From Cyclobacteriaceae bacterium (lineage in GTDB: Bacteria; Bacteroidota; Bacteroidia; Cytophagales; Cyclobacteriaceae), in assembly GCA_947457095.1 (NCBI GenBank), contig CANGUK010000007.1:1-43690 (forward strand): 43,690 bases of DNA, in the 5' to 3' direction. How positions within the stretch are numbered: position 1 is the first letter of the stretch; every line of letters begins with the position of its first letter. The position numbers and the translations under genes were made by a program. Under the pieces are notes generated by a model. That model did no database searches and had not been told where the DNA came from. It worked only from the letters and a program-made list of their open reading frames with translations. Below, piece by piece: positions 22,916 through 31,455 of the stretch.

Positions 22916-24892
22916 ATGAAGGTGCTATCCAAATCACGGTTTAAAATTGGGGCTGAATGCCCCAATAAGCTGTATTACACGTTTCACAAAGAGGAATTCC
23001 CGAGTACCAAGGAGGAGGATACCTTTTTGCAAGCCTTAGCCCAGGGAGGCTTTCAGGTGGAGGAATTGGCACGCATGCATTATCCAGGAGGTCATCTAAT
23101 CACTAGTCCCCACAACGATTACCTAGGGGCGGTGGCAGAGACTACCGAATTGCTAAAACAAGAAAATGTAGTCATCTACGAAGCTGCTTTCCTTTGGAAT
23201 GACCTGTTTATTCGAACGGACATCCTGGTTAAAAAAGGAAATCATATCGAGCTGATAGAAGTCAAGGCCAAACTTTTTGACTCCACGGATTCGTATTTTT
23301 TTGTAGGCAAAAAAGGGGGAATCGTCAGCAGCTGGAAACCCTACTTGTTTGACCTGGCATTTCAGAAATACGTGTTGTCCAAATCGGTACCTGCTGCTAC
23401 GGTCACTGCTCACCTGATGATGGCAGACAAAACCAAAAAATCATCCAGGGATGGGTTGAATCAACTTTTCCGAATTCCTTCTGGCAAAAATGCGGACCCA
23501 AGAAAGGACATCCTCAAGCGGGTACAGCGCTTGGAAGAGGTGGGCGATAGTGTGTTGACCGTAAAAAATATGAATAGCCTCATTGAAGACATTTTGGAAG
23601 GAAAATACGAAGTACTTCCGGGGTATCCCTTTAAAGAGGCGGTCAGCTATTTGGCATCCGTGTACCAATCGGGACAGTACCCCAATTGGCCCACGAATTA
23701 CAGCACTTGCAAGGGCTGCGAATTCCGAGCCACTAAGGAGCAACTTGCTTCCGGTAAAAAGTCAGGTTTCCAGGAATGCATGGCTAAGCAACACAGCTGG
23801 TCGGCAAGTCAGTGCAGCGAACCCAGTATTTTTGAAATTTGGAATTTCAGAAGCAAGGTGGTGCCCACCCTGTTTCAAGAAAATAGGCTGCTGATGCATC
23901 AGCTTTCGGAGGAGGACTTGGCGCCTGAGTACTGTGCCACGGAGATATCATCTTCTGAGCGTAGGTGGATCCAAGTAAAGCATGCGGTGCAAGCAGATGA
24001 CTCCATTCATTGTGTCAAAGAGGAGCTCAAGCAAACCATGGGAAAATGGAAGTTTCCCTTACATTTTATTGACTTTGAAACCAGCGGGGTTGCTCTTCCA
24101 TTCACCAAGGGAAGAAGGCCTTATGAGCAAGTAGCATTTCAGTTTTCCCATCACGTCCTTCGAGAAGATGGGAGCGTGCGTCATCAAACGGAATACCTAA
24201 GTAGCCAACCTGGAGAGTTTCCAAATTTTGAATTTGCTCGAGCATTGAAGTCCGCTTTGGGTGGGGATTCGGGCACGATTTTCAAGTTTGCCAGCCATGA
24301 GAATACGATTGTCAATGCGATCATTGAGCAGTTACTGGACAGTAGGGAAGCAGATAAGGAGGAGTTAATTGCCTTTCTGAAAGAGATCTCCACTTCCAAA
24401 AAGGACAGTGTAGCACAATGGGCAGGGACAAGGGACATGGTGGACTTACGAAAGGTGGTCTTAAGCTACTACTACAATCCCCTGACCAAGGGATCTAACT
24501 CGATCAAAGCTGTGCTGCCGGCGGTACTTCAAAGTTGCTCCTACTTGAAGGACAAATACAGTAAGCCCCTGAGTGAAAATGGAGTAAGCAGCCTTAATTT
24601 TCCAGGCACCCACAGCTGGTTGAAGGACGCTACCCAAGCATTTGTGAGTCCTTACAAACTGTTGCCGCCACTATTTGATGGATGGGAGGAGGACGAGAAA
24701 GAGGAATTGCTTTCCGAAATGGAGGGTATTGCCGATGGAGGCATGGCCTTGACGGCTTATGCGAAGCTTCAATATGTGGATATGTCGGAGAAGGAGCGGA
24801 ACGAATTGACCTCTGGCTTGAAAAAATACTGTGAGTTGGATACCCTAGCCATGGTGATGATTTATGAGCACTTTCGAGAGATTACCCGGTAA
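22916..24892 (+). CDS. DUF2779 protein: Cas4-like Fe-S nuclease plus DEDD exonuclease-like domain
   Basis: The N-terminal half (about 1-290) looks like a Cas4/AddB-type PD-(D/E)XK nuclease: C15, D102 in IRTDILV, ELIEVKAK (E115-x-K117), an AFQKY segment (Q150), and C265, C268 and C288 to complete a 4Fe-4S set with C15. The C-terminal half opens with PLHFIDFETSG (D386, E388), the DEDD exonuclease start of DUF2779 proteins. The pair of nuclease folds suggests DNA or RNA processing, exact role unknown. An unusual GGAGG (22901-22905) precedes the ATG. At 658 residues the length is normal for the family. Confidence 0.8.
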   Translation: MKVLSKSRFKIGAECPNKLYYTFHKEEFPSTKEEDTFLQALAQGGFQVEELARMHYPGGHLITSPHNDYLGAVAETTELLKQENVVIYEAAFLWNDLFIRTDILVKKGNHIELIEVKAKLFDSTDSYFFVGKKGGIVSSWKPYLFDLAFQKYVLSKSVPAATVTAHLMMADKTKKSSRDGLNQLFRIPSGKNADPRKDILKRVQRLEEVGDSVLTVKNMNSLIEDILEGKYEVLPGYPFKEAVSYLASVYQSGQYPNWPTNYSTCKGCEFRATKEQLASGKKSGFQECMAKQHSWSASQCSEPSIFEIWNFRSKVVPTLFQENRLLMHQLSEEDLAPEYCATEISSSERRWIQVKHAVQADDSIHCVKEELKQTMGKWKFPLHFIDFETSGVALPFTKGRRPYEQVAFQFSHHVLREDGSVRHQTEYLSSQPGEFPNFEFARALKSALGGDSGTIFKFASHENTIVNAIIEQLLDSREADKEELIAFLKEISTSKKDSVAQWAGTRDMVDLRKVVLSYYYNPLTKGSNSIKAVLPAVLQSCSYLKDKYSKPLSENGVSSLNFPGTHSWLKDATQAFVSPYKLLPPLFDGWEEDEKEELLSEMEGIADGGMALTAYAKLQYVDMSEKERNELTSGLKKYCELDTLAMVMIYEHFREITR

Positions 24893-25011
24893 GTGCGATT
24901 CCTATTAGGGGAAAAATAGTATGCGCTAATGACTCAAACCGTATCGATTAAGGGATCTCAATTTAGTATTGGTCAAAAAATTAATCTTGATGTTGCTAAC
25001 CTTTTAAAACA

Positions 25012-25206
25012 ATGACAATGAAACCACAGCAATTGTATGATCGAAACAACCGGCTTATCGGAAGAATTAAAGAACGGAGTGGTAAACTTGAAATTTTTGA
25101 TGGCAACAATAAATACAAAGGAAGATACGATCCAAATACCAATATAACCTGGGATAGTAACAATAGAAAAGTAGGCACCGGAAATTTGTTGACTACGCTA
25201 CTTTAA
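25012..25206 (+). CDS. Small beta-repeat protein (YD-like motifs)
   Basis: The 64-residue product has repeated short beta units: LYDRNNRLIGRIKE, LEIFDGNNKYKGRYD, ITWDSNNRKVGTGNLL. Each has the form aromatic-D-x-x-x-(K/R)-x-x-G. Similar tiny proteins are widespread without assigned function. The start could be ATG 25012 or 25018. It is isolated between the DUF2779 gene and the convergent phosphatase gene. Confidence 0.6.
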   Translation: MTMKPQQLYDRNNRLIGRIKERSGKLEIFDGNNKYKGRYDPNTNITWDSNNRKVGTGNLLTTLL

Positions 25207-25245
25207 TTGATAACTAGTCAACTGATACCCCTATCATAACCTTGT

Positions 25246-26169
25246 TTACCAACAAAATTTTCCTTCTTCCAATTCCTTCTCCCCATCAAACCGGTAAGCA
25301 ACTAATTTTCCAGCTTTGGCGATGCTGTAATCCAGGCAGCAAACTTTTTGATTTTGGAGTTTTGGAGATTCTTCAGACAACCAATAATGTCCAAAAAATA
25401 CCGGTTTATGTCCCGTTGAATAGGGAAGAATAGCCTGCATTTCGGTAGGAATTGGGATATTTAATTGCTCAGCCACCTCCGGTTTAAATGAATTTACGGC
25501 GTATTCTAAATAAGTTTTTCCCACTGGGTTTTCCCACCATTTCACGCGAACATGCGTTCGTACATGGCCCTCCACATCTTGGAAAGAATGCCCATTTGGA
25601 AGTTCTAATTCCCGCCCTTTCAGTAGGGTCTCTACTGCTTGATAAAGTTCGTTTTCTTCCTGAGTTGAAGCTTCCAATTGCTCCATTTTCAACAAATTGC
25701 CTCCCATTATTTGCTGAAAGGCCTCTATTTTTTCATCTTCCCAGCAGGCATGTACGACTCTGAAATACTCATTTTCATAAAATAGTGGAAGCTGCTTAAA
25801 CCAGTCCAAACTTTCATTTAAGAAGCCATCGTCTCCAAAGCTGTTCAAAGTATCGCAGTGCTGTTTGATGTTTTGATTGGTATGTGGGCGAAGGAATTCT
25901 CCATTACTGCCTTTGGTATGATAGCATATCGCATTGTACTCGTGATTGCCCATCAAGGCTATCGCACTGCCATTTTCCTGCATCGCCCGTACGAGTTGCA
26001 CTACTTGTCTAGAGTTTTTGCCTCGGTCTATATAGTCCCCTACAAAGATGGCCTGCCTGTCTGGATTGTAGTAATGTCCTTGTTCAGATTGGCTATAGCC
26101 CATCTTTTTTAGTAGTTCTAGGAGGTCATGGTAATGCCCGTGTATATCTCCAATGATATCGTATTTCAT
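25246..26169 (-). CDS. PPP-family metallophosphoesterase
   Basis: The start at ATG 26169 gives 307 residues, MKYDIIGDIHGH. The three metal-binding motifs are in order: GDIHG (7-11), GDYIDRG (44-50) and GNHE (74-77). These are the signatures of Ser/Thr protein phosphatases and symmetric diadenosine tetraphosphatase (PrpE/ApaH-like). The enzyme should use two metal ions in the cytosol to hydrolyse a phosphoester; protein or nucleotide substrate cannot be decided. It is 29 nt downstream of the FISUMP gene at 26199-26774, so cotranscription is likely. Confidence 0.85.
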   Translation of the reverse strand: MKYDIIGDIHGHYHDLLELLKKMGYSQSEQGHYYNPDRQAIFVGDYIDRGKNSRQVVQLVRAMQENGSAIALMGNHEYNAICYHTKGSNGEFLRPHTNQNIKQHCDTLNSFGDDGFLNESLDWFKQLPLFYENEYFRVVHACWEDEKIEAFQQIMGGNLLKMEQLEASTQEENELYQAVETLLKGRELELPNGHSFQDVEGHVRTHVRVKWWENPVGKTYLEYAVNSFKPEVAEQLNIPIPTEMQAILPYSTGHKPVFFGHYWLSEESPKLQNQKVCCLDYSIAKAGKLVAYRFDGEKELEEGKFCW

Positions 26170-26198
26170 TTTGTACAATCAAATGTTTTATATGGTAA

Positions 26199-26774
26199 TC
26201 AGACCTCTTTAATGCAGCGTATTGAATAGCCATTACCCTTACTGTCATAATTACCTCTGTAGACTTTATTACTGTCGTAACTCAAATGACGGGATAATGC
26301 ATCGACTGAATCAGATTCTGTAGAACTCCACCAGTAACCTCCTTCACCAATTTCACTGTCTTCAAATTTTCCATAGGCATCTCTGAAACCTCCTGGAAGT
26401 GCCGAAAAACCACTCTCATTGTTTCCTATTCCTTCTTCTGCCCAATCATTTGAACTTTTCATTTTTATACCGGCAACAACTTCTCCACCTAAATTATTTG
26501 TTAGAATTGTCCACTGCTCGTCAGATGGGATACACCAACCTTCTGGAGCCAAACCCCGTGGATCATTTACAGCATGCCAATTATACAACTTACCATATTT
26601 ATAATTATTTGAGGGCTCATAGTTATAATAACACCACCCGGGATGCCCATTTTCCCCAGCCTCTTCCCAATCTTCATCAAATTCAATATAAGGGATTTCA
26701 TCACCGTTATTGAATGTTTCACAATCCAGGTTTAAACTCATCCATATTTGATCTCCGATTTTTATCTGTTTCAT
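26199..26774 (-). CDS. FISUMP-domain protein (first of three)
   Basis: The 191-residue product is a complete FISUMP (Fibrobacter succinogenes major paralogous) domain: KIGDQIWMSLNLD at the start, then GWCYYNYEPS, YGKLYNWHAVNDPRGLAPEGW, IPSDEQWTILTNNLGG, SGFSALPGGFRDAYG, GYWWSSTES and the ending GYSIRCIKEV. The fold is predicted to be related to C-type-lectin/formylglycine-enzyme-like domains. Family members are usually secreted, but this one has no signal peptide. Biological role unknown. Confidence 0.85.
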   Translation of the reverse strand: MKQIKIGDQIWMSLNLDCETFNNGDEIPYIEFDEDWEEAGENGHPGWCYYNYEPSNNYKYGKLYNWHAVNDPRGLAPEGWCIPSDEQWTILTNNLGGEVVAGIKMKSSNDWAEEGIGNNESGFSALPGGFRDAYGKFEDSEIGEGGYWWSSTESDSVDALSRHLSYDSNKVYRGNYDSKGNGYSIRCIKEV

Positions 26775-26840
26775 TTCTTTGAGGGCTAGGGAAATAGATA
26801 ATTTTTTTGAATTCTGTCTAATAGCCTTTTAACAAGAAGT

Positions 26841-27419
26841 TTAGTCCTTGACACATCGCACAGAAATCCCTGCATTTTTATATTCGCTGCCCTTGCGAGC
26901 TAAATCATAAGGACACCCTAGTCCTCGTGTCCAAGGACCGTAGGTACCACCACCTTCTGAAGAACTCCACCAAGAACCAAAGCGAAAAAGGTCTTCGAAT
27001 TGTCCATCGATGTCTCTCGCTCCTCCTGGAAGACCTGAAAAACTACTTTCATTCGATCCATTCCCAGATATACCCTTATTTTCCGCCCAAAATTCAGTAA
27101 ATTTCATTTTTTTACCCGCTACCTCAACACCCCCTAGGTGATCCGTAAGAATTGTCCATTCTTCATCTGAAGGAATATGCCATCCAGAAGGTGCTAAACC
27201 TCTAGGGTCATTTACTGCATGCCAATTGAACAGTTTTCCATATTTTTCTCCATTCGCGGGATCGTTATCGTAATAGCACCAAGCAGGCTGTTTCTTTTTC
27301 CCAGCATTTATCCATTCCTCCTCCGTTTCGGCTTCTAAAATGGGGTCACCGTTTTTAAAAGTATCCACATCTAAATTTTTTACCATCCAGGTTTGATTGC
27401 CAATTTTTACCGTTTCCAT
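26841..27419 (-). CDS. FISUMP-domain protein (second of three)
   Basis: The ATG at 27419 gives 192 residues, METVKIGNQTWMVKNLD, at the same register as the other two copies; an earlier codon of the frame (27449) is not needed. The domain marks are AWCYYDNDPANGEKYGKLF, NWHAVNDPRGLAPSGW, IPSDEEWTILTDHLGG, SFSGLPGGARD, FGSWWSSSEGG and ISVRCVKD. No signal peptide. It lies 66 nt upstream of the first copy. The variable part between WWSS and VRC differs strongly among the three. Confidence 0.85.
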   Translation of the reverse strand: METVKIGNQTWMVKNLDVDTFKNGDPILEAETEEEWINAGKKKQPAWCYYDNDPANGEKYGKLFNWHAVNDPRGLAPSGWHIPSDEEWTILTDHLGGVEVAGKKMKFTEFWAENKGISGNGSNESSFSGLPGGARDIDGQFEDLFRFGSWWSSSEGGGTYGPWTRGLGCPYDLARKGSEYKNAGISVRCVKD

Positions 27420-27563
27420 AAAATATGTTACAATGTTTTTTATTTTCAATTTTTGTTAACTTAACAAGTGATTCTTATTATTTCACAACGAGTTTGATAG
27501 CCTATTATGTTACTTTTAATTTTAGTATATCAATTTTATTTCTTTTAGCCAATTTTATCTGGT

Positions 27564-28415
27564 TTAATCAATGCAGTTAGGAAAATGATAAAGTTTAATT
27601 TCCTTATATGTGTCCTTAGCAAAATCAAAATCTTTATTAATTTTTTCAATGATTTGTTTTGCAATTAATTTATGCTTTGCAGAAGAATAATATAGTGTTG
27701 GGTCTATTTTAGTTCCCTCCGGGATTTTTATATTTAAATCTTTCCCATAAGCAAATAATTTGCTCGGTACAGCATCTTTCTTTGAACGATTTTGGAAAAC
27801 ACTTAATGGAACTAGATTTTCTTCAATGTTTCCTGGCCCTTTTAGGATTTTTGGGACATGATGATCAATGTCGATTAAGTGTTCTTTTCCTTGCAATTTA
27901 TACTTATGAAACAATGATTTTCGTAAACTGGTAGGAATAAAACCATGTAATTGACTGTCTATTTTTTGAATCCTGGTAATTTCGAAATCCTCTTCAAGTT
28001 TATACCAAGAATTTTGTTTTAAAAATCTTTTTTCTAATAAATGAGGCATTTCAAACGTGTTAGAATTTTTGAGTTTAAATTCAAGAACCCAAATTTTACC
28101 ACCTTTGTAGTTTTCAGTAATTCCTTTCATTTTATTAAACCAGAATCTATCATGGCTTGTTTTGGAATAACTTATAACATAATTGAAAAACTCCTGTAGA
28201 TTATCAAGTGATACTAATATCTTTTCTTCTACAACTCCACATCCAAAAATTGCATATCCTGACTCTGCAACAAAAATTAAGTCATCTTTTTTTAATTGCT
28301 CTGAAAACATTGGCCTTGACTGTTGAGCCTCAGCATACCACCCATCATTCAATTGGTAACTAAATTCACCCCCATCAATAATTTTGGAGCTTCGTTTAAT
28401 TAAATATTTTGCCAT
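27564..28415 (-). CDS. EVE/PUA-like plus HNH-endonuclease-like protein
   Basis: The 283-residue protein has an N-terminal half with a DDLIFVAESGYAIFGCGVVEEK strand set like EVE/PUA-type nucleic-acid-binding domains (about 44-65). Its C-terminal half contains LIDIDHHVPKILKGPGNIEENLVPLS...NRSKKD, which fits a His-Me-finger/HNH nuclease (DHH, Asn and NRSKK as the metal site and following helix). EVE-HNH pairs are known from modified-DNA restriction. Both domain calls are from pattern reading. It sits between FISUMP copies two and three and is notably AT-rich. Confidence 0.6.
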   Translation of the reverse strand: MAKYLIKRSSKIIDGGEFSYQLNDGWYAEAQQSRPMFSEQLKKDDLIFVAESGYAIFGCGVVEEKILVSLDNLQEFFNYVISYSKTSHDRFWFNKMKGITENYKGGKIWVLEFKLKNSNTFEMPHLLEKRFLKQNSWYKLEEDFEITRIQKIDSQLHGFIPTSLRKSLFHKYKLQGKEHLIDIDHHVPKILKGPGNIEENLVPLSVFQNRSKKDAVPSKLFAYGKDLNIKIPEGTKIDPTLYYSSAKHKLIAKQIIEKINKDFDFAKDTYKEIKLYHFPNCID

Positions 28416-28441
28416 AATTATTTAGTATTTATGAATGCCCT

Positions 28442-28996
28442 CTAATCCTTGATGCACCGAACAGAAAGGCCCGTTGCTTTTGGATCGGCAGCCCAAACCC
28501 AACCCCCTTGCTCATACCTCATCCAGGCATATTTTCGATCACTTTCACTGGAAGTCCACCAGCTAGCTCGCATGCCTATGTTTGCAAAATCTCCAACCCG
28601 AATTCGATATCCGCCGGGAAGAGCTGAAAACCCCACTTCATCCGTCCCTTTTTCTTTCTCACTCCAATCATAAGTTGCCTTGAGCTTTTTTCCAACTTTT
28701 TCCTTACCTCCCAAAAATGCTACTAATTCTTCCCAGTCTTCGTTAGTTGGAACGTGGAAGCCCATAGGAGCTAATCCCCTAGGATCGTTTACTGCATACC
28801 AATTGTAAAGCTTGCCATATTTTTCACCATTGGCTTGGTCGTTGTTAAACGAACACCAAGCGGGTTGTTCATTAACTCGAGCTAAATTCCATTCCTCTTC
28901 CGTTTTTGCCTCAGGAATAGGATCTCCATTTCTGAAAGTAGCTACATCTAAATTTTTTACCATCCAGATTTGATCTCCAATTTTTACTTCTTCCAT
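28442..28996 (-). CDS. FISUMP-domain protein (third of three)
   Basis: The 184-residue protein is a single FISUMP domain: VKIGDQIWMVKNLDVATFRN, PAWCSFNNDQANGEKYGKLYN, WYAVNDPRGLAPMGF, VPTNEDWEELVAFLGG, VGFSALPGGYRI, ASWWTSSESD and LSVRCIKD. No signal peptide. It is 26 nt upstream of the EVE/HNH-like gene, so one leftward transcript could cover all genes down to the phosphatase. The 291-nt gap to its right (28997-29287) holds nothing I can identify. Confidence 0.85.
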   Translation of the reverse strand: MEEVKIGDQIWMVKNLDVATFRNGDPIPEAKTEEEWNLARVNEQPAWCSFNNDQANGEKYGKLYNWYAVNDPRGLAPMGFHVPTNEDWEELVAFLGGKEKVGKKLKATYDWSEKEKGTDEVGFSALPGGYRIRVGDFANIGMRASWWTSSESDRKYAWMRYEQGGWVWAADPKATGLSVRCIKD

Positions 28997-29287
28997 TGTT
29001 CTATAATTTAAGTTTAGGTTCTTTTTATTCTTTACTCTTGTTTAACTTACTAATTATCGAATTCCACTCTGTATTTAATATGTTTAAAATTAATTAAACA
29101 AACCAAATCGATTCTTGTTTATGTTGGCTAAAAATAATTTAAGCGCTAGGATGAGCGTAACTGTAAGTGCCTCTAAACCTTTTTATTCCTACCTATTGGC
29201 AAAATCGCTAACTTAGATCCAGGGTAAATATACCCCTAAAGTAAATTCTACCTTTAAACCATAAACTCCCCCAAACCAACCACACAG

Positions 29288-29692
29288 ATGAGCAATCCTA
29301 CTCCTTCCAAAACCCTTCACATCAGCCTGTGGGTGGCACAGGTAGCCCTCGCCCTCGCATTTGGCATGATCGGAGTGACCAAATTGACCACCTCCGAGGC
29401 CGATATCATCCAACAATCTGGTGAGCTCGTTGAAAAATATGGAGTCGGCTTGATTCGATTTATTGGAATTGCTGAGGTCCTCGGTGCACTTGGCCTGATC
29501 CTTCCCGCTGCCCTCCGCATCCTTCCTGTACTTACTCCACTTGCAGCTCTAGGCCTAGCCATCATCATGGGCTTAGCCACAGCCTTGCATGCCTCCAAAG
29601 GAGAGCCTATCGTGACCCAAGTGGTCTTTCTTCTGCTTACCCTGTTTGTGGTTTGGGGACGATTCAGCAAGGCACCGATTTCAGCTCGCTAG
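29288..29692 (+). CDS. DoxX-family membrane protein
   Basis: The 134-residue protein has four predicted membrane segments (about 10-30, 52-70, 75-97 and 108-123). Family marks are GMIGVTKLT near the first helix and IRFIGIAEVLGALGLILPA in the second. DoxX-type proteins are small quinone-interacting or redox-linked inner-membrane proteins; the role here is not known. The gene ends 12 nt from the convergent sulfatase gene. Confidence 0.85.
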   Translation: MSNPTPSKTLHISLWVAQVALALAFGMIGVTKLTTSEADIIQQSGELVEKYGVGLIRFIGIAEVLGALGLILPAALRILPVLTPLAALGLAIIMGLATALHASKGEPIVTQVVFLLLTLFVVWGRFSKAPISAR

Positions 29693-29704
29693 CCATCCTT
29701 TTCC

Positions 29705-31153
29705 TCAATCCATTTTTGCTGCCGGCCGCTTTTCGGTTCCGGGCTGCTTGGTGAGGTCGTCTCCCAGCGTCTTTCGGTACTGCTCAGCTAATGCGCTCAG
29801 TGCGGCTACTACTCCTGGATTTTGGAGAGCCAGATCGAAGGTTTCGCCTGGATCTGTAGACAGGTCATACAGGGCGAGTGGGACCTCTATGGATTTGTAG
29901 ATTCCAGGGAATCCGGCATTGCCCCGCTGGGTACCCAGATAGGTTTGGGAGAGGTGGGGAAAAACCAATTTCCATTTCCCCTGCCGAATGGCTTTGAGGC
30001 TATTGGCATCGTAATAATAGACAAAGTGGTCTCGCGGATTGGCATCGGTCACTTGCTGGAGCAGGGGCAAAATATTCACCCCATCGATTTTTTGACCAGG
30101 CAATGGAGCGCCTAAAAGTGCCGCCATGGTGGGGAAGATATCCATCGTAGCGGCGAGGTTGTTGGAAACCGTTCCTGCGGGAATCACACCCGGCAAGCTC
30201 ATGATGCAAGGAACACGGACCCCGCCTTCCCAAGCCGACCCCTTGCCCTCGCGAAGTCCTCCACTGCTGCCAGCATGGTTGCCAAAGGTCAGCCAGGGAC
30301 CATTGTCACTCGTAAAGATGACCAGCGTATTTTGGGTAAGCCCATTTTTTTCGAGTGCGGCCATCACCTCTCCAATCGAATCATCCAATTCGAGCATCAG
30401 ATCCCCAAATAGTCCTGCACCACTTTTGTTTTTGTAGGGTTCGGACACCGCAATCGGCACATGGGGCATGGAGTGGGCCAGATACAAAAAGAAGGGGCGC
30501 TCCTTGTGCTGCTCAATGAATTGGACCGCCCGCTGGGTGTACAGCTGCGTAAGTTGAGCCTGGTCCTCCAGCGTGCGAATGGGCTTCACGGGTTCATTGC
30601 CTTCGAGTAAGAAGAGCGGAGGGTACTTGAATTTACGGTCTGCGGTGTCGGTCACCGGCTTGCCATCGTAGCCCATAGGCCACATATCGTTGGAGTAGGG
30701 AAGGCCAAAATAGGAATCAAAGCCATAAGAAGTGGGAAGGTAGGGAGCCTTGGCGCCGAGGTGCCATTTGCCAATCATGCCTGTTTGGTAGCCTTTCTTT
30801 TTTGCCAAGCTGGCAAGTGTCTCTTCCTCGGGATTCAGGGCCGTAGTGGACCAGGGCATAAGTGCACCGGAGATATTGAGTCTGTTGGGGTAGCAACCTG
30901 TCAGCAGGGCTGCTCTAGAGGCGCTGCACACGGCCTGGGCTGCGTAGAAATTGGTGAAGCGCATGCCTGATGCAGCAAGCGCATTGAGGTGCGGGGTCTG
31001 CTGAGGATAGCCTCCATAAACTGCTAAGTCCCCATAGCCCATGTCATCCATAAAGATCAGCACCACATTGGGGCTCTTGGATTGGGGCAACTTTTCCTGT
31101 GCTAGGGCGCTGAAATACAGAAAGGAAAGAAGAAGGAGAAAGAGATTTTTCAT
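29705..31153 (-). CDS. Secreted sulfatase (Cys type), first of three
   Basis: The 482-residue protein has a Sec signal peptide (MKNLFLLLLSFLYFSALAQ). The metal-binding IFMDDMGYGDL (D36, D37) is followed by the formylglycine motif VCSASRAALLTG, with C76 as the residue converted by a formylglycine-generating enzyme. Later motifs are GKWHLG, HSMPHVPI, and FTSDNGPW. It hydrolyses sulfate esters in the periplasm or outside, probably from glycans. It is oriented away from the other two sulfatases. No maturation enzyme is in the window. Confidence 0.92.
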   Translation of the reverse strand: MKNLFLLLLSFLYFSALAQEKLPQSKSPNVVLIFMDDMGYGDLAVYGGYPQQTPHLNALAASGMRFTNFYAAQAVCSASRAALLTGCYPNRLNISGALMPWSTTALNPEEETLASLAKKKGYQTGMIGKWHLGAKAPYLPTSYGFDSYFGLPYSNDMWPMGYDGKPVTDTADRKFKYPPLFLLEGNEPVKPIRTLEDQAQLTQLYTQRAVQFIEQHKERPFFLYLAHSMPHVPIAVSEPYKNKSGAGLFGDLMLELDDSIGEVMAALEKNGLTQNTLVIFTSDNGPWLTFGNHAGSSGGLREGKGSAWEGGVRVPCIMSLPGVIPAGTVSNNLAATMDIFPTMAALLGAPLPGQKIDGVNILPLLQQVTDANPRDHFVYYYDANSLKAIRQGKWKLVFPHLSQTYLGTQRGNAGFPGIYKSIEVPLALYDLSTDPGETFDLALQNPGVVAALSALAEQYRKTLGDDLTKQPGTEKRPAAKMD

Positions 31154-31239
31154 GGATTGGGAATCTTGAATAAAAAGTTAGGAATAAAATGGGGGAGTAA
31201 AAAGCTGTTTTTTTCGACCACTGCCAAGACCCACGGACC

Positions 31240-31267
31240 CAAGCAGGTTCGAATCCTTCTCTACCCA
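31240..31267 (+). other. tRNA 3'-end-like fragment
   Basis: The sequence GGTTCGAATCC (31246-31256) is a textbook T-loop with stem ends, and CTCTACCCA follows, like the 3' acceptor strand of a tRNA. No matching 5' half with D- and anticodon arms can be folded convincingly upstream, so this is a fragment rather than a working gene. Such 3' pieces are commonly left by site-specific integration into tRNA genes. It lies between the divergent sulfatase genes. Confidence 0.4.
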
Positions 31268-31348
31268 AGTTCTCTGACTACTGCTGATCACCTGAGTATT
31301 CAGCTAAGCTGGATTTAGGAAAGGAGCCGTACCAGTGCTATAACTTTA

Positions 31349-31379
31349 TTTTGGAAAGAGGCCTTAATTTGATACTTTG
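31349..31379 (+). promoter_or_regulatory. Putative promoter of the second sulfatase gene
   Basis: A TTTTGG block (31349-31354, as -33) and ATACTTTG (31372-31379, close to TAnnTTTG) are 18 nt apart, counted from the TTG. The ATG of the sulfatase follows 76 nt later. Confidence 0.4.
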
Positions 31380-31455
31380 AAAGGCAATACAATTCAATCC
31401 TGACCATTTACTAAGCTTCTAAGAGGTTTAGTGAATGCCAATTCTTTCCAATTTG

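Noticed and set aside
26199-28996. A diversity-generating retroelement around the FISUMP genes.
   Set aside because: No reverse transcriptase and no template/variable repeat pair are visible in the window; only the fold analogy remains.
31154-31434. A complete tRNA gene ending at 31267.
   Set aside because: The T-loop and acceptor 3' strand are present, but upstream bases do not form credible D- and anticodon arms, and the acceptor pairing with GGGGGAG near 31191 has mismatches.
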